From: Isoetes taiwanensis
Lineage: Eukaryota; Streptophyta; Lycopodiopsida; Isoetales; Isoetaceae
Length of the DNA stretch: 64,000 nucleotides
NCBI GenBank assembly: GCA_021234155.1
Contig: JAJEKV010000054.1
Coordinates: 808,001 to 872,000 of the forward strand
Direction of reading: 5' to 3'
The position numbers and the translations under genes were made by a program. Below, in pieces: positions 32,145 through 43,885 of the stretch. Below the pieces are notes generated by a model that saw only the letters and a list, made by a program, of their open reading frames with translations, did not search any database and was not told the origin of the DNA. Within the stretch, counting starts at the first letter, position 1. Every line of letters starts with the position of its first letter.

Positions 32145-34518
32145 CTTTGTCTAAGCAGTTCCGGAGGTGCAGTAGAGCTCGATTGTGCAATCAGAATACT
32201 ATATGTCATGTAGATAGAAAATATAATGCCCAGATTGTAAAACTTCTCTCTGCCTTCCTACTACAAGTCTTGCGATAACCTATTCAAGGACCTCCTAATC
32301 CTGTCATGGTCTAGCTTAAGAAACATATTAAGGAAGAACTTGACATTCAAAGAAGTCAAGCTCGTTATGGGACATGGTTTAATGGCAGGCCCTACTCTAG
32401 CCATGAACTTGGTCTAGATACTACCATATGGGGCATGAGTGGTAGCCATCTCTTTCACTATATCCATTGTTAAGGCAAAAACATTAAACACAACAGTACC
32501 ATCAACTTATTTCTCGAGGTCCATGCATTGTCTGGTCTGTTCTACGCCATGAGCCCTATCTTTCCAGCCAGTAATTGGATAGTCGCCTTAGTAGCACCTT
32601 AGGAGCTAAAAAGGTATATACCGTGCAAAAACTTAGGGGCTTTCAGTTAATGCTATAGTATTTTCGCTCAATGGCCATGGTGCGAAATTAAAGTACCCAC
32701 ATTTAATGCACACTATAATTTTCCACTACGACCACAGTGCATGAATATCCTAAGCAAACGTGAAAACATATATATATTTGCACTTTGGAGACTGTTTCCA
32801 AAAAAATCATACCGATGATGACATAGTAAAACTAAATGGGAATTGAACCCATCATGTTCTAATTTTATAATTCAGTTATTTTTATATTACATAGATTTAT
32901 GACACGCATGTCCCAATTTATTGCATTCTCTTCTCCGCTCGCCTAGCATGAAATATAAGAAATTACGTATGTTTCAAACTCCAATTGCCTCGGGACATCA
33001 AATACGGGACAATGGAGTGAGTGCTATCATCATCATCTTGCTCTACTAGAATTTACTTTCTTCCTTCCCGTAGATTCCATCATGCTTTTGAATGCCATAT
33101 CAAAATCAAATAGATGTCTCTTCTTATCCTGCACTCGGCACTCTATAGGTTCAACCACCCCATCATGAAGGCGGATGCTCCACCCTTCCACAGATATATT
33201 ATTTAAAAAAATATTAGACCACTGTTAAACTGTAAGCATCTTTGATCTTTCCAACATTATCCAGTGCCCTTGAACAAAAAAATGGGCAAATCAATTCTTG
33301 AAGTTATCTTTACATGTGCACAGACTCCTCGAATAGGCAAATCAATTCTTTATGCCCACAAACTCCTCACCTCTCCTTTAATGTCGTGAACATCTCTTGG
33401 TGGCATCTAGAGGCCTTGCAATAGCTTGGACAGACTCGACAATAGAAGCCCAATAACCTTAGACCTTCATGGAGAGTACTCACTGGGGGATTCACTTATA
33501 ACAAAGGGAATATGCCATCTACGTTCAAGGGGTGGCCACACCCTTGGTATACTGACTTATGAAAGCTAATTTAACCTCTAAAGTATATAGTTTACCCCAA
33601 ATAGTGTTGAACAAACCCCCTAATGGTAAGTATGCCTGGTCGAAAAATCCCCTATAGTTGAACTCACATGTTCTGTACGCCCAGCAAATGTGAATCTCCT
33701 AGGAGTACTCGTAGCCCTAAAGCCATACTCCCTCTCTCTGAGCTGCACTAGAGTATTGCCTTCAAACAACAGAGAGTTCAGATCTCAGGTATTGGTGGAA
33801 GAAGTGGAACACACTACTTATCGAGTATAAAGAGACTGTGTTTTTCACATCAGATATACACAAAAAGAAGAATGACTTGGACAATGAAAAACTGAACCAA
33901 TTTCACTATGGATTTAGAAAAATATACATTCACAATTTGGGAAAGTTCATCTTTTACTTACTTTTTCCTTGCCTTGCTTATACATATATCTCATTGTCTG
34001 ATCGAAAACCAACCATTAGAGCCTTCCAATATGGAAGCATCATCCCTCTCCTACATCTTTTTGCTTGTCATTTGCCTCCTGTTCTGGGTTGGAGATTAAT
34101 AAAGGATCATATTGATACAAAAGTTTCGGTTGTGATGAACCTTCTAGCCATCTGCAGTTACAAATTCGAGTCAGTAGGAGTGGCAAAATAGAAGTACTAA
34201 TAGGAGGAGCTCAATGAATTTACCTTAATCAACCTGGAGCAAGCAAAGTGATCTGAGTTCATCGCGCAAATTTGTGATTTATGTTTTAGAATGAAACAGT
34301 TGGGCGGCAATTGAAGTTGAGAGCAAAGGACATTAGTTTTTCTGTCCTATCTGAAGCACTCACACCAAGTGACATGGGCATTGCCAAACGTACCTATGAA
34401 TGACACTTGAAACACACTTAAGAGATTCTGTATAAAATTTATGTACAAGCTTGCCTCCACGTTAGCTGCACAATTTTTGAAGTGGCATGGATTCTTAGCC
34501 TTTGTCTGATCTCATATA
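32145..34518. other. Intergenic stretch with no gene recognised
   Basis: All frames are heavily interrupted. The longest open stretch (33838-34191, plus) is Phe/Leu-rich with no recognised domain. A T-arm-like GGGTTCAATTCCC lies on the minus strand near 32835 without an A-box. Confidence 0.35.
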
Positions 34519-34560
34519 TACTACAAGAAATTTATCGCGGCGGCCAAGGCCGCCGCGAAC
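34519..34560 (+). mobile_element. CACTA-type transposon terminus (fragment)
   Basis: TACTACAAGAAA (34519-34530) matches the CACTACAAGAAA terminus of plant CACTA elements with the first base changed. It is followed at once by the palindromic CGCGGCGGCCAAGGCCGCCGCG, like the GC-rich subterminal motifs of that superfamily. No opposite end was found nearby and no transposase is visible. Confidence 0.55.
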
Positions 34561-37500
34561 ATTTCTTTTGTCCAACCCGCTGCAAAAGAACTTTGTGATG
34601 AGTCAAATAGATCTCAGTTCTGGACATGCTTGAGGTGCGAGAGAACATGCAGGAGTTGAACCTGCATTATTGCCGCTTGTTTTGTGCCCAGAGGATTAAG
34701 TCCAATCTACTTGAGAATAAAGCAACTATCATGCAATCAACTCCAGTCCTTGCTCTAGATCAAGAAACATGAGAGCCTAGAACCTGCATTGCGTCACAAG
34801 CAAACCATAATTATAGAAGCCAGGGCATCCGGCAATCAATAAACAGTTGATTTGCCATCATTTCGTGATTTATTGTATCGCATGTAATGCATTTAACACG
34901 TGAAAGCATCTTTGCAAAGCACCAGGGGATTAGGCAGCAGATATACATAGATTTCACTTTCGATCTCTAATCCGTCCAAGCAGCATCTATTGCACATCAA
35001 TTGCAGAAGCACAGAGAAAAACAGAGTCCGCCATAAGTAACACTTAAAAGCTCTGAATGAAGCCTGGGGATGGCACCAGCTAGCTCGATCATACAGTCTG
35101 GCCGAGCAACAAAATCACTTAAAAAAGAGCCTGAAATCCCATGATTTATGAGCCTGATATTAGATGTACTGCATGTACCCATCTTATGATACTAAAACCC
35201 TACCCATGCAGAAGAATACTTCCACCAAATAGTCTACATGGAGTATTTCACAGGGCTTCATATTACATAAAATGCATAAACTCTTGTTGAGCCACATCCT
35301 GCAACCAATAGCAAATAAGATGCATGACACCCATGCCAGTGTATGCACACACCAACCAGCTACACAACACAATTGCCCAACCCCACATGCATCATACAAC
35401 TACTACAAACGAGCAGTGAAACTGTTGCAAATCAAGATATGTCCATTGTGACAATATCAAGAAACTGTTGCATCCTATGCCATGCCTTCGCAATTCCAAG
35501 TGCAATTTTGAACCTTACATTACAGCTCAAGGAAAAAATGCGTTTACCAAAAAACCACTGATCAAGAGCACCATCAAGGAATCTGTCTACACATTTACAC
35601 CTTCTCAATCTGTCTACACAATCTACACTCTGTCTACCCATGACCAGCACAATCTGGCATGACCAACATAATCTGTCTACAGATTTCCACCTTGTCAATT
35701 TATCTACACATGTACATTTATACCTTCTCGATCTGTCTACAAATTCCAATAACCAGCACAATGGGAGAGCGATAGAGCTCGTAAAGAATTAGCAGATGTA
35801 TTTGTAAGAATCATCCAGAACATGAGAGCTTCAGGTCATTCAGAGTCTGATATGCTGCAAGCATTCATTGACTCGAATACGAGTCTACTGGGCGCTTAAC
35901 TACAGAAGTTGAATGCACATGATTGTTGATAGCTGCACTATTTGCTGGGCAATATACCAGTTCTATCACTTCAGCTTGGACTGGAACATACCTCATGAAG
36001 CACAAGCAATACTATGATACGCAACTGTAGAAGAACAGAGGACTGTGCTAAAGCATCATGGCACAAAGTTAGATTATGAAGCTCGTATTAGATGTATTCC
36101 TTGCATAGAATCATGAAGGAAGCATTGCATCTCCACCCTTCTCTAGTTATGCTCATGAGATATTGCCATGGCAATTTCACCGTGCAAACTCAGGAGGGAA
36201 AGTAGTGCACAATTCCTAAGGGCATATTTATTGCTACATCTCCAGCATATTCATAAAGAGCCTAACAAATTTAATCCAGACCAATTTGCTGAAGGCAGAG
36301 AAGAAGAAAAGGTAGATATTTTCCAACATTGCACAGGGCATTTGGGCGCTTACTTGGTTAGCCCACGGCCGATGAGAAGGATTGTGCCATAATCACTGCG
36401 ATTGGGGAGGGATGAACATAACAGAAGTTGACGATACCGTTAGAAAGGCCGACTCTGAAGAAAATGCTGATGCTTCAGAGCTAAAAAATGGGAGCTTGTT
36501 CAGTGGTCGATCAATCTGGTTATTGCTTTGCTAAGAGGTCGAATACCTATCTATGGGAGCGAGTTTGTTCATATTTATCCAAGAAAAGCTTCAACGAAAT
36601 TTGAAATCTACTGTTTATGAGGAACTATTTGCAAGAAATGAGAGAGCAAGGTGAGAAAGGTTACCCGAATATGGCGGAATAGGTTTCCCAAGAAGACTTG
36701 CGCAACAGGAGCTCTCCCGCTCTTATATATACCTCAATCCAAGTTTTTGTGGTCTAGCTGCTGCCAGACAAATTCCAAATGTCTAGATTTTGTGATTTAG
36801 TTGCTGCCACACAAATCCTGGAAGTCGAGGCGACTAGAAAGCGAAACGAAAACGAAGCGAAAACGAAAATGAAAATGAAACGAAGCGAAAAACGGTGGAG
36901 CTCGAAGGAAAAAAACGATGCCTTAACCAGCAAGCAACCTCCATCCTCTGTTAGATGGGTATGGCGTGATACATGTGGCACGAGGAGAAGAGCGTCGATT
37001 GCAGCGCAGAACAAGAAAAAAGGAAAAAAAAAATTACAAACTGATTTATATATATTTTGATAATGCATCCATCCCAAATGGCGGCCATATATTATTGGAG
37101 TTCATGCAATAAAGCATTATATAGAGATCTTTGATTTGAATAGAATCGTTCCTTGTCCCGCTTTTGTGTTCTTGCTCACCCTTTGGGCTCTTGTGCATGT
37201 ACTCTGTTATGATAGCATATCATGTTCAGTTTTGCTACATATTTCTTGTGTATTTCCTAGTATTATCTCTTGTTTTTACATAAGTTTGCGTAGGTTCGTG
37301 ACAATTATAACTACAATCCATTATCCAGACTAGTCATGCCTTGGGGGAAGAATCTATGGTGAGAGCAGTAAGTGTAAGCCTCCAGCCTAAGGCGATCATT
37401 TTCTTTGTCTGCCGCAATTTGTTCAACGAATTTTATAATCAACCGTTCTCCCATGCCACCTCAAAGAAAGTTTGTGATAACAAGTTGCATCCTACTTGTG

Positions 37501-40234
37501 ACACCAAATACTTAAAGCCACATGTGCATATATGTATGTTGTATTACACTGATAATCTAGTTTGCCATAACTTGCTTAGTTGTAGACCACCAAAACAACT
37601 AATAATGCAATAAAACAACTAATAATGCAATGAAACTGATGGCAAATTGAAACCAGTTTCATTGCTCATAGAGGGTCCATGTAGCATTTTTTTTCTCGTG
37701 TTGCAAGGTCCCAAATAAGACCTCAACTGTGAATAGCAATGGTGCCAATAAACCACTGTAATGTCCCAAAAGAGACTTGAACACAACTTCTTAATTGTCA
37801 ACCCAATGGACTAGCCATCAAACCACACCAAACCATACAAAGTAGAATAAAGATGAAATAAAACATTAAGTAGTAAATCACATATCAAAAGCCATAAGAA
37901 GCATGAAGCAATTTTCCTCATCAATCTTTAAGAGAAAGTTTTGGAACCACATTGATCCATTATCACCCTGGTATTTAGCGCCTAATCGATTTTACCTTGG
38001 CCTCCTCTATTTAATCTTAGTTTTCCTTCCAAGCTAGTACTAGTACTCGTGATTAGAATTGTCTGCATCCCAATATAATGCTGTAACAGGAATACTTGTT
38101 GCCTGTCTTATTTGTTCATTGTTATCAAATTTTTATGTCTTTGCCCTTAGTATAAGATTTACCCATGAAGCCACATCTTCGTACCTTTGGTACACTGCTT
38201 AGGTATTGATCACAAAGCAATTTATTTGCAAGCAAGCTAGAATTGAACTTGAATGGAACATAAGAAGAGCACTTGTAATGAGAGTTTAGCTCCTCTGCAA
38301 TCCAAGCTTGAGGGTGGATAGTGATCTAAGATCGAAAGAGTCATGTCCCTTCCATTATGTTAGACACCTTAGGTATGTCTTCAATTGATCATAAAACAAT
38401 TGATTTTGCAAGCAAGCCCGAAAGGAACATTGGAAGAGTTCTTGAAAGAGCACTCCTTTTGCAATCCAAGTTTGAGGGTGGATAAGTGATCTCAGATAGA
38501 AAGGGCCATGTCCCTTGCCTATGGCACTTTCAGCTGCTGTGGAAGTCCATTTTTTTCGTGCCTTTGTTAGACCAGGAGAAATGTTTAGGTGGATTAGGAA
38601 ATCAATACAAGGAACCATCAGAGAGTTCCAATGTTGCCTCCCACTAGCCGCCATGTTAAGATTCTTACGAAGCATTAGATTCCACATGGAAGTATTATTA
38701 AAACCTCCAGCTACCACCTTTGCATGTGAGTTTGTGTATCCCGCTCCATGGTACCTCTTTTTCACCCCACACTGTTGAAGCATATATATAATACCCAAGC
38801 TGTCATCTTGATGTAGACTTGAGGATTCATTGATAGCAAGCCTGGGAGCTCGAGCCAAATCCTGTGGTGCCACTGTCGATTATTTAGGTGTTTGCACACC
38901 TTTTCATTTATCTGATAAACCACATTTCCCTTCGTCCACTGCATCAGATAAACCGCCTTTCTATCTACCATATCAAATAAGTTAATATGGTGGTCATTGC
39001 CTCTATTCAAAACTTTCATATCATGGTTAGGCTGCTTTTCTTTCCACTGCTCTGTAGCGGCTTTCACTGCTGAGAGTTCTTCCTTTTGCTTGTTTATTTC
39101 TTCACATTTTTGTTCTCATGTTTTGTTTTCTTGCCTTCTTACAGGCACTACAGTTTCTATTCGGTCTGCCTGCACTACCATTCTTATTTGGCCAACCTTT
39201 AATCAGCAAGGCTGGCTCTGCTATTTCACCTACAGGCTGCATAGTACCTGGACGAAACCTTCTTCATTGAAGACTAAGCAGTTGAATCACTGGAATCATC
39301 AATTTTTATAAAATCCACAGACATTTTATCAAGACCCTGTCATAAAATTTAACAAGAAATATTCCAACATGAGCTCTCCCCATTTCGAGAGCTCTTGTTA
39401 ACAACTACACTTTACTCTTGTCTTCCAATCAAAGCAGTGGAATTGAGCTGGACTAATATTGAGTTTACCACCCCTGTAGACTCGTGTGGCTTGGTGAAGA
39501 GGATTTTTGTCACAAAACTCTTGACCCGTGTGCAGACACAGCTGCAGGTCCTGGACATAGTAGCACCTGGTAAAACAGTTAATGAGACCAGATCTTCCTG
39601 GCTTCAGGTATGGTATCATGAGAAGAAAGCTGTTGGAACAACGATAGCACAACTGTTTATGCTTTTCTGGCAGAATCTCAATAGCTTTTGGGCTTAACTG
39701 TCTTTTCCACAGTCTAAGCACCCAAAAGAACTATCACACCCACTACACTTTTTATTCCCCTCTTCATCCCAAACTTCAACACTTATCTCTGTTCGCCATT
39801 TGCTGCATGGCCCCACAGCGGCAACTTGCCCCCTCCTGGTTTTTTTTTACTTGCCCTCTTGCGACTTAATTTGAAGCATCAACCAATTTCATCTTTTAAA
39901 CCTCGTTCCACTGCCCAAAAACAGCTTCCGCGACTAATAATTCCTTCCTTTCAGAAAATCTATGGTAAAACCTGCAACCTGAAGAATCTGTCATCATAAA
40001 GGCCACGCTTCAGCTGCAGTTTTTGTTCTTATTGCCTAACAAATATCACTCCCATGTAGAAAGGAACAGGATTTATTTAAATGTTTTTTATTTCCTTTTC
40101 TCTGTACTTATAATATGGGGGAGAAAACACTAGTAATAAGAAACAATAATCATAAATGTCAATTGATATGATATATTTATCCATCAGGAATAGAGAGAAG
40201 TTAATGATTGGCTTCCATCATAAGATGCTAGACA
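34561..40234. other. Long stretch without a recognisable gene
   Basis: Open stretches at 34997-35182, 35184-35399, 38355-38873 and 38762-39067 (all minus) and 39395-39697 (plus) show no known domain and no convincing exon chain. On the minus strand a TATATAAG at about 36723-36730 lies upstream of a block ending in a donor-like G|GTAACC (about 36664), which could be a promoter plus leader exon of an unidentified gene. The stretch also holds AT-rich intergenic sequence and one purine microsatellite. Confidence 0.3.
36838..36895 (+). repeat. Purine-rich GAAAAC/GAAGC microsatellite
   Basis: Tandem GCGAAAACGAAAATGAAAAT-type units with interruptions. It encodes a Lys/Glu/Arg-rich open stretch by composition only. 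Confidence 0.6.
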
Positions 40235-41697
40235 TTAAGCATCTTTGGGGCTTGGATACACTGTAAATACTTGAACATCATTCATACCTTTCTTCCACAT
40301 GGAATACTGGAAGGTCCATCCATGACAAGCGCCAGCATGCATCCCATTTTTATCCACAGCAAACAGGGCACCAATAAAGCTAGGGAATTTTTCTCTTATT
40401 CTTACAATGGCATCAACTGCAGCATCCTTTGGATGCATCCCTCTACGCATACTCTCTACTACCTGATAACTGTAAGTTTACAGAAGAACATTGTTAAGCA
40501 ACTACTTCAGAGCTAAATCAGCCGGAGAATGTAAATAAGTTTACAAAAATACCAGGGTAAAAAGCGCATCATTATATCACCATCTCCAGTGGCTCCACAG
40601 GCACCTACTTCTGTATCTGCGTATGCTGCTGCACCAACAATTGGACCATCTCCCACCCTAAGTGGAGTGCATCAGATAATGTTTAATCAGTGTTTGCAAG
40701 TGCACGAGGACAGGTTCAGCATTATATAACTCATGGTGGTACATTACTTTAGAGATTACATACAAAGATAATTAGTACCTGCCTGGTATTTTAAATGTTG
40801 CCCCATTGGTCGAGGTTGCGACTGCTATATCACCTTTCTGAAATCCGCAATCATGAGACTGTTGTTCCTTAAAAGATGCCATCATGTATGCATGGATGTG
40901 ATTGAGGTCTTACAATATCAATTACGGCCATGGAAACTGTATCATGATTACCATGACCAACTTTTCCCCAGGAACCATAAACCTCCTCTATTTCCTCTTT
41001 GCAGATCCCATGTCTAACAGGGCCAGAATTATTCTCAGACAAACGATATGGTCCACAAGAAGATTGGCTGTTGGGAATTACGTCCTTCCAAAAATTTGGT
41101 TGGCATGTATCTCTCTGCCAAGCAGCCCAAATTTCCAGAGATTCAGATGTGCTAAGGTTCACAGGTCCAGGCAGCCCAAGGGATAGAGCAAAAGCTGAAG
41201 CTTGATCGCCGACCAAAAGAGTATGCTCAGTATGCATAAGCACAAGTCTTGCTGCCTTGACTGCTTCTTTGACAAAACGTAAGGCGCCTACTGCTCCAAC
41301 ATTCATGGTTGTCTGTCCAAATCTAGCTGAAAGCAAAGTCAAGAACTTCTGACCTCAAAAAAATACTGCAACCAATAGAGAGGTAAGTTTTTTGTCACCC
41401 CATCCATAACCATCGCATCAAGTGTAGTTTCACCATTTTCGTCTGGGCTACCGCCGTAACCTACTGCATGTCATTGAAAAGATAAATAAGAGATAGTTGC
41501 ATACAGCAAATAAAATAGAACAAAGAACGATCTGTATCCTTTTTACCACTCCCATCACATCTCAAGCGCTCACAAGTTGCGCAGCCTTCTACAACTGCAT
41601 CAATAGCAGATGTCCCTCTTTCAACTGCTTGGCGTGCAACCTTAACCGCTTCCACAAATGGCCAGGTGCTTATGACCAATGGAGCAGCATGTGCGAT
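40235..41697 (-). CDS. Glycosylasparaginase / isoaspartyl peptidase-L-asparaginase (Ntn hydrolase), exons 2-7
   Basis: Six minus-strand exons join in phase through GT-AG introns: 41697-41547, 41463-41399, 41312-40914, 40837-40779, 40657-40553, 40469-40235 (TAA/TAG end included). The product matches the plant N4-(beta-N-acetylglucosaminyl)-asparaginase-like protein (Arabidopsis At5g61540 type). Matching blocks are [80 protein letters not shown] and [13 protein letters not shown]. The Thr of HDT is the autoprocessing nucleophile of this family, followed by the RVGDGP and GCGATGDGD-like substrate loops. The enzyme cleaves the GlcNAc-Asn bond of glycoasparagines in the vacuole or secretory system. 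No stop or frameshift occurs in these exons, so the gene looks functional. The N-terminal exon is uncertain. Confidence 0.92.
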
Positions 41698-41989
41698 CTG
41701 CAGGCCCCAAACATATATTAAAAATAAAGTAAGTTGCAGGCTTACATTCACTACTCTAACACTACCCTAACCTATGTTCTGCTTTTACGAGAATGGAGCA
41801 ATAGCATGTTATACAGAATGACTGATTCTACTAAGATTGACCCTTCAAACAGGCGTATATACTGGTTTCCTGATTGCGGGGCTTTCTAGTTTGCTTACTT
41901 CATGAAGTGAATTTGCATAACTTTGATGCAGAGATTCTAAATACAAATGGTAGATTGCTAAATACAGAATACAAACAGCATCACTTAAC

Positions 41990-42065
41990 CTGAGCTACTA
42001 AGGCCACACAAAGGAGGGTAGCTATGAAGAAATGGGGTGCTCCACTGCGAATGCAATTTGGCATG
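41990..42065 (-). CDS. Candidate signal-peptide exon 1 of the glycosylasparaginase gene
   Basis: On the minus strand an ATG at 42065 opens 25 codons with a hydrophobic run (HFFIATLLCVAFSSS), ending at a good donor CAG|GTTAAG, 292 bases before exon 2. Length and hydrophobicity suit the signal peptide this secretory enzyme needs. However, the exon ends in phase 1 while exon 2 begins in phase 0, so the join is off by one base. Either the true exon 1 lies elsewhere, a different splice site is used, or this copy carries an indel. Confidence 0.35.
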
Positions 42066-42699
42066 TTCGAAACACCTAGATGCAAGATGATCTGTGTCCA
42101 TTTACGGAACATAGAAAATGGGCGACCGAATCGGGTCATTGTCAAATGCCACCTCATCGTTTACAAATCATTAGCAGGGTTGCCTAACCCCCCCTGCACA
42201 AAAGGCTGCAATTCTAGCTATGCCACGTGTCGTGCCACGTCACCCAAAATCAATTTGCGCCGTCCGATTCTCTAATTTCGAATCCTACGGCCAGGGAAAT
42301 TAGAAAACTCTAAAAATTCTCTGCCGTGCCGACCGTGGCTTTCTTCAGAGAATTTCACGACCGTGGCCTTCTTCTTCTCTTCACGGTACGCATCCCATAT
42401 GGCGATTATACTAGGCGGGGTTTACCTAAGATGCATCCACTTTGTAGCCATGGGAACCACCGCTTTTTTTTTAAGAGGAGGCAGACAAAGTGCGTGGCGT
42501 AAGACGGCAAGTGAAGCCGGATCCAAGTTTGGCCGCCATCAACGGTAAATTCATCATTTTTCTCCTCATTTGCAATCTATTTGGGACCTAATTTCACATT
42601 TTAATCTTGCTGATTGATTTTTTCTTAGATATTAGTGACAAGGTCGTTTGCGGTGTGCGATTGATGCATCGGCAAGAGAGGGCGAGGCTAATCTGACCC
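42066..42699. other. Intergenic region, possible promoter of the glycosylasparaginase gene
   Basis: Contains GCCACGTGTC and GCCACGTCAC (about 42221-42242), G-box and ACGT-core motifs bound by plant bZIP/bHLH factors, 150-180 bases upstream of the candidate start. A direct repeat GACCGTGGC.TTCTTC lies at about 42330 and 42359. No coding sequence is recognised. Confidence 0.35.
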
Positions 42700-43657
42700 T
42701 TTTAGATTTTATGGCACAAGTAAGGCTATTATCCCTAAACTTTATTCTTGTATTGCTTTTCATGATTGCGGCATGTGCATACCATGGCCAAGCTCCAAAG
42801 TCATTATACCTCTTTAAAATCACGATCGGGCATAGCACCGGACAATATTACAATTGTGAAAGTTAAATGCGCATGTGCTCATGCATCCGAAGTAGACTTT
42901 GGCTCTCAACTTTTAGTCTCAATGAGTAGAGATCATTGCATTCCACATCTTTGCGGGGCACTCTGGGTGCATGATTGATATCCTTGGGCGTCGCGGGGTA
43001 CCTTGATGAAGCGAAAGATTTTATGGAAAACATGGTAACCCAACCCGGCGTAGTGGCTTGGAGAGCGTTGCTTCTTTGCCGGCTAAATTATGGAGATGTT
43101 AAAAGAGGGTCTTTGTCTTGGTGAACATGTAATCGAGATAGATTCCAAATGAATCGGCGGTTTATGTTTTGCTCTCTAATATTTATCTTTGCTATTGGGA
43201 GGTGGGATGATGTAATAAGAGTAAGAAAAAGCGATGTCGGAGAAAGGAGTGAGAAAACAACCCGGATATAGCTTCGGTTGAAGTAAATAACAAAGTGCAT
43301 AAGTTTCTTGCTTGTGACATGGAGCATCGAGCGAAAAATTTATGAACAACTTGAAAAAATAATAGAGATGATTAAGAAAGAGGGTTATGAACGACACAAA
43401 GTTAGTGTTGCATGATGTGGAAGGCGAAGTGAAAAAGCCTTTGCTAAGTTACCATAGTGAGAAGTGGCTATTACTTATGGCCCGATGAGCACGCCTTATG
43501 GGACACCACCGGATTATTAAAAATCGAGAGTCTGCAGAGACGCCATCATGCTATGAAGTACATCTCAAAATTAATGGAGCGAGAGATTATCATGAGGGAT
43601 AGTAATCGTTTCCATCAGTTCAAGGATAGAGTTTGTTCTTGTGGGGATTATTGGTAA
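42700..43657 (+). pseudogene. PPR protein of the DYW class, C-terminal part, decayed
   Basis: Across shifting frames the sequence reads a PPR repeat (GIAPDNITIV, then CACAHASEVDFGSQLLVSMS), the post-PPR segment (GYLDEAKDFMENMVTQPGVV, AWRAL, NYGDV, GEHVIEIDSK), the E region (EVNNKVHKFLACDMEHR) and the DYW deaminase end ([35 protein letters not shown]) stopping at 43657. Full-length DYW proteins edit organellar RNA, C to U. At least five frame changes and stops are needed and the deaminase HxE region is missing or unreadable, so this is a pseudogene. The N-terminal repeats were not found upstream. Confidence 0.85.
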
Positions 43658-43774
43658 AATGCATTGGTGGAGCGAGTTGGAACTCTTGGATTTCTTTATT
43701 GGCGATAATTTAAGAAGTTGAAACACCTTTTGAGCAAGTCTCGAACGCCGCCCGGATTGTAAAAAAATCTGAGG

Positions 43775-43885
43775 GTGTGCGAGGGGTGACATCGTGCTAT
43801 GAAGTACATCTCAAAATTAAGCGAGAGATGATCATGAGGGATACTAAGCGTCTCTCAGTTCAAGGATGGAAGATCGTTGGTGTAA
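43775..43885 (+). repeat. Second partial copy of the DYW end
   Basis: The stretch GTGCTATGAAGTACATCTCA ... GAGATGATCATGAGGGATACTAAGCG ... GTTCAAGGATGGAAG repeats 43538-43635 with differences. The duplicated DYW tail (KYISKL..EMIMRDTKR) therefore appears twice within 350 bases, a local duplication after or during decay. Confidence 0.75.

Noticed and set aside
32830-32870. Second tRNA-like sequence with GGGTTCAATTCCC
   Set aside because: No A-box and no cloverleaf; probably chance or an old fragment.
34649-34665. tRNA gene suggested by GCAGG-TTCAACT-CCTGC on the minus strand
   Set aside because: The T-arm is perfect, but no paired acceptor stem, D-arm or convincing anticodon arm was found. 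At best it is a tRNA fragment.
36664-36735. Promoter and leader exon of a minus-strand gene
   Set aside because: A TATA-like box and a donor-like site are present, but no downstream coding exon could be linked, so it is not called as a gene.
38355-39067. Minus-strand frames of 172 and 101 codons as a host gene
   Set aside because: No domain, no exon phase consistency, and similar-length frames occur on the other strand.
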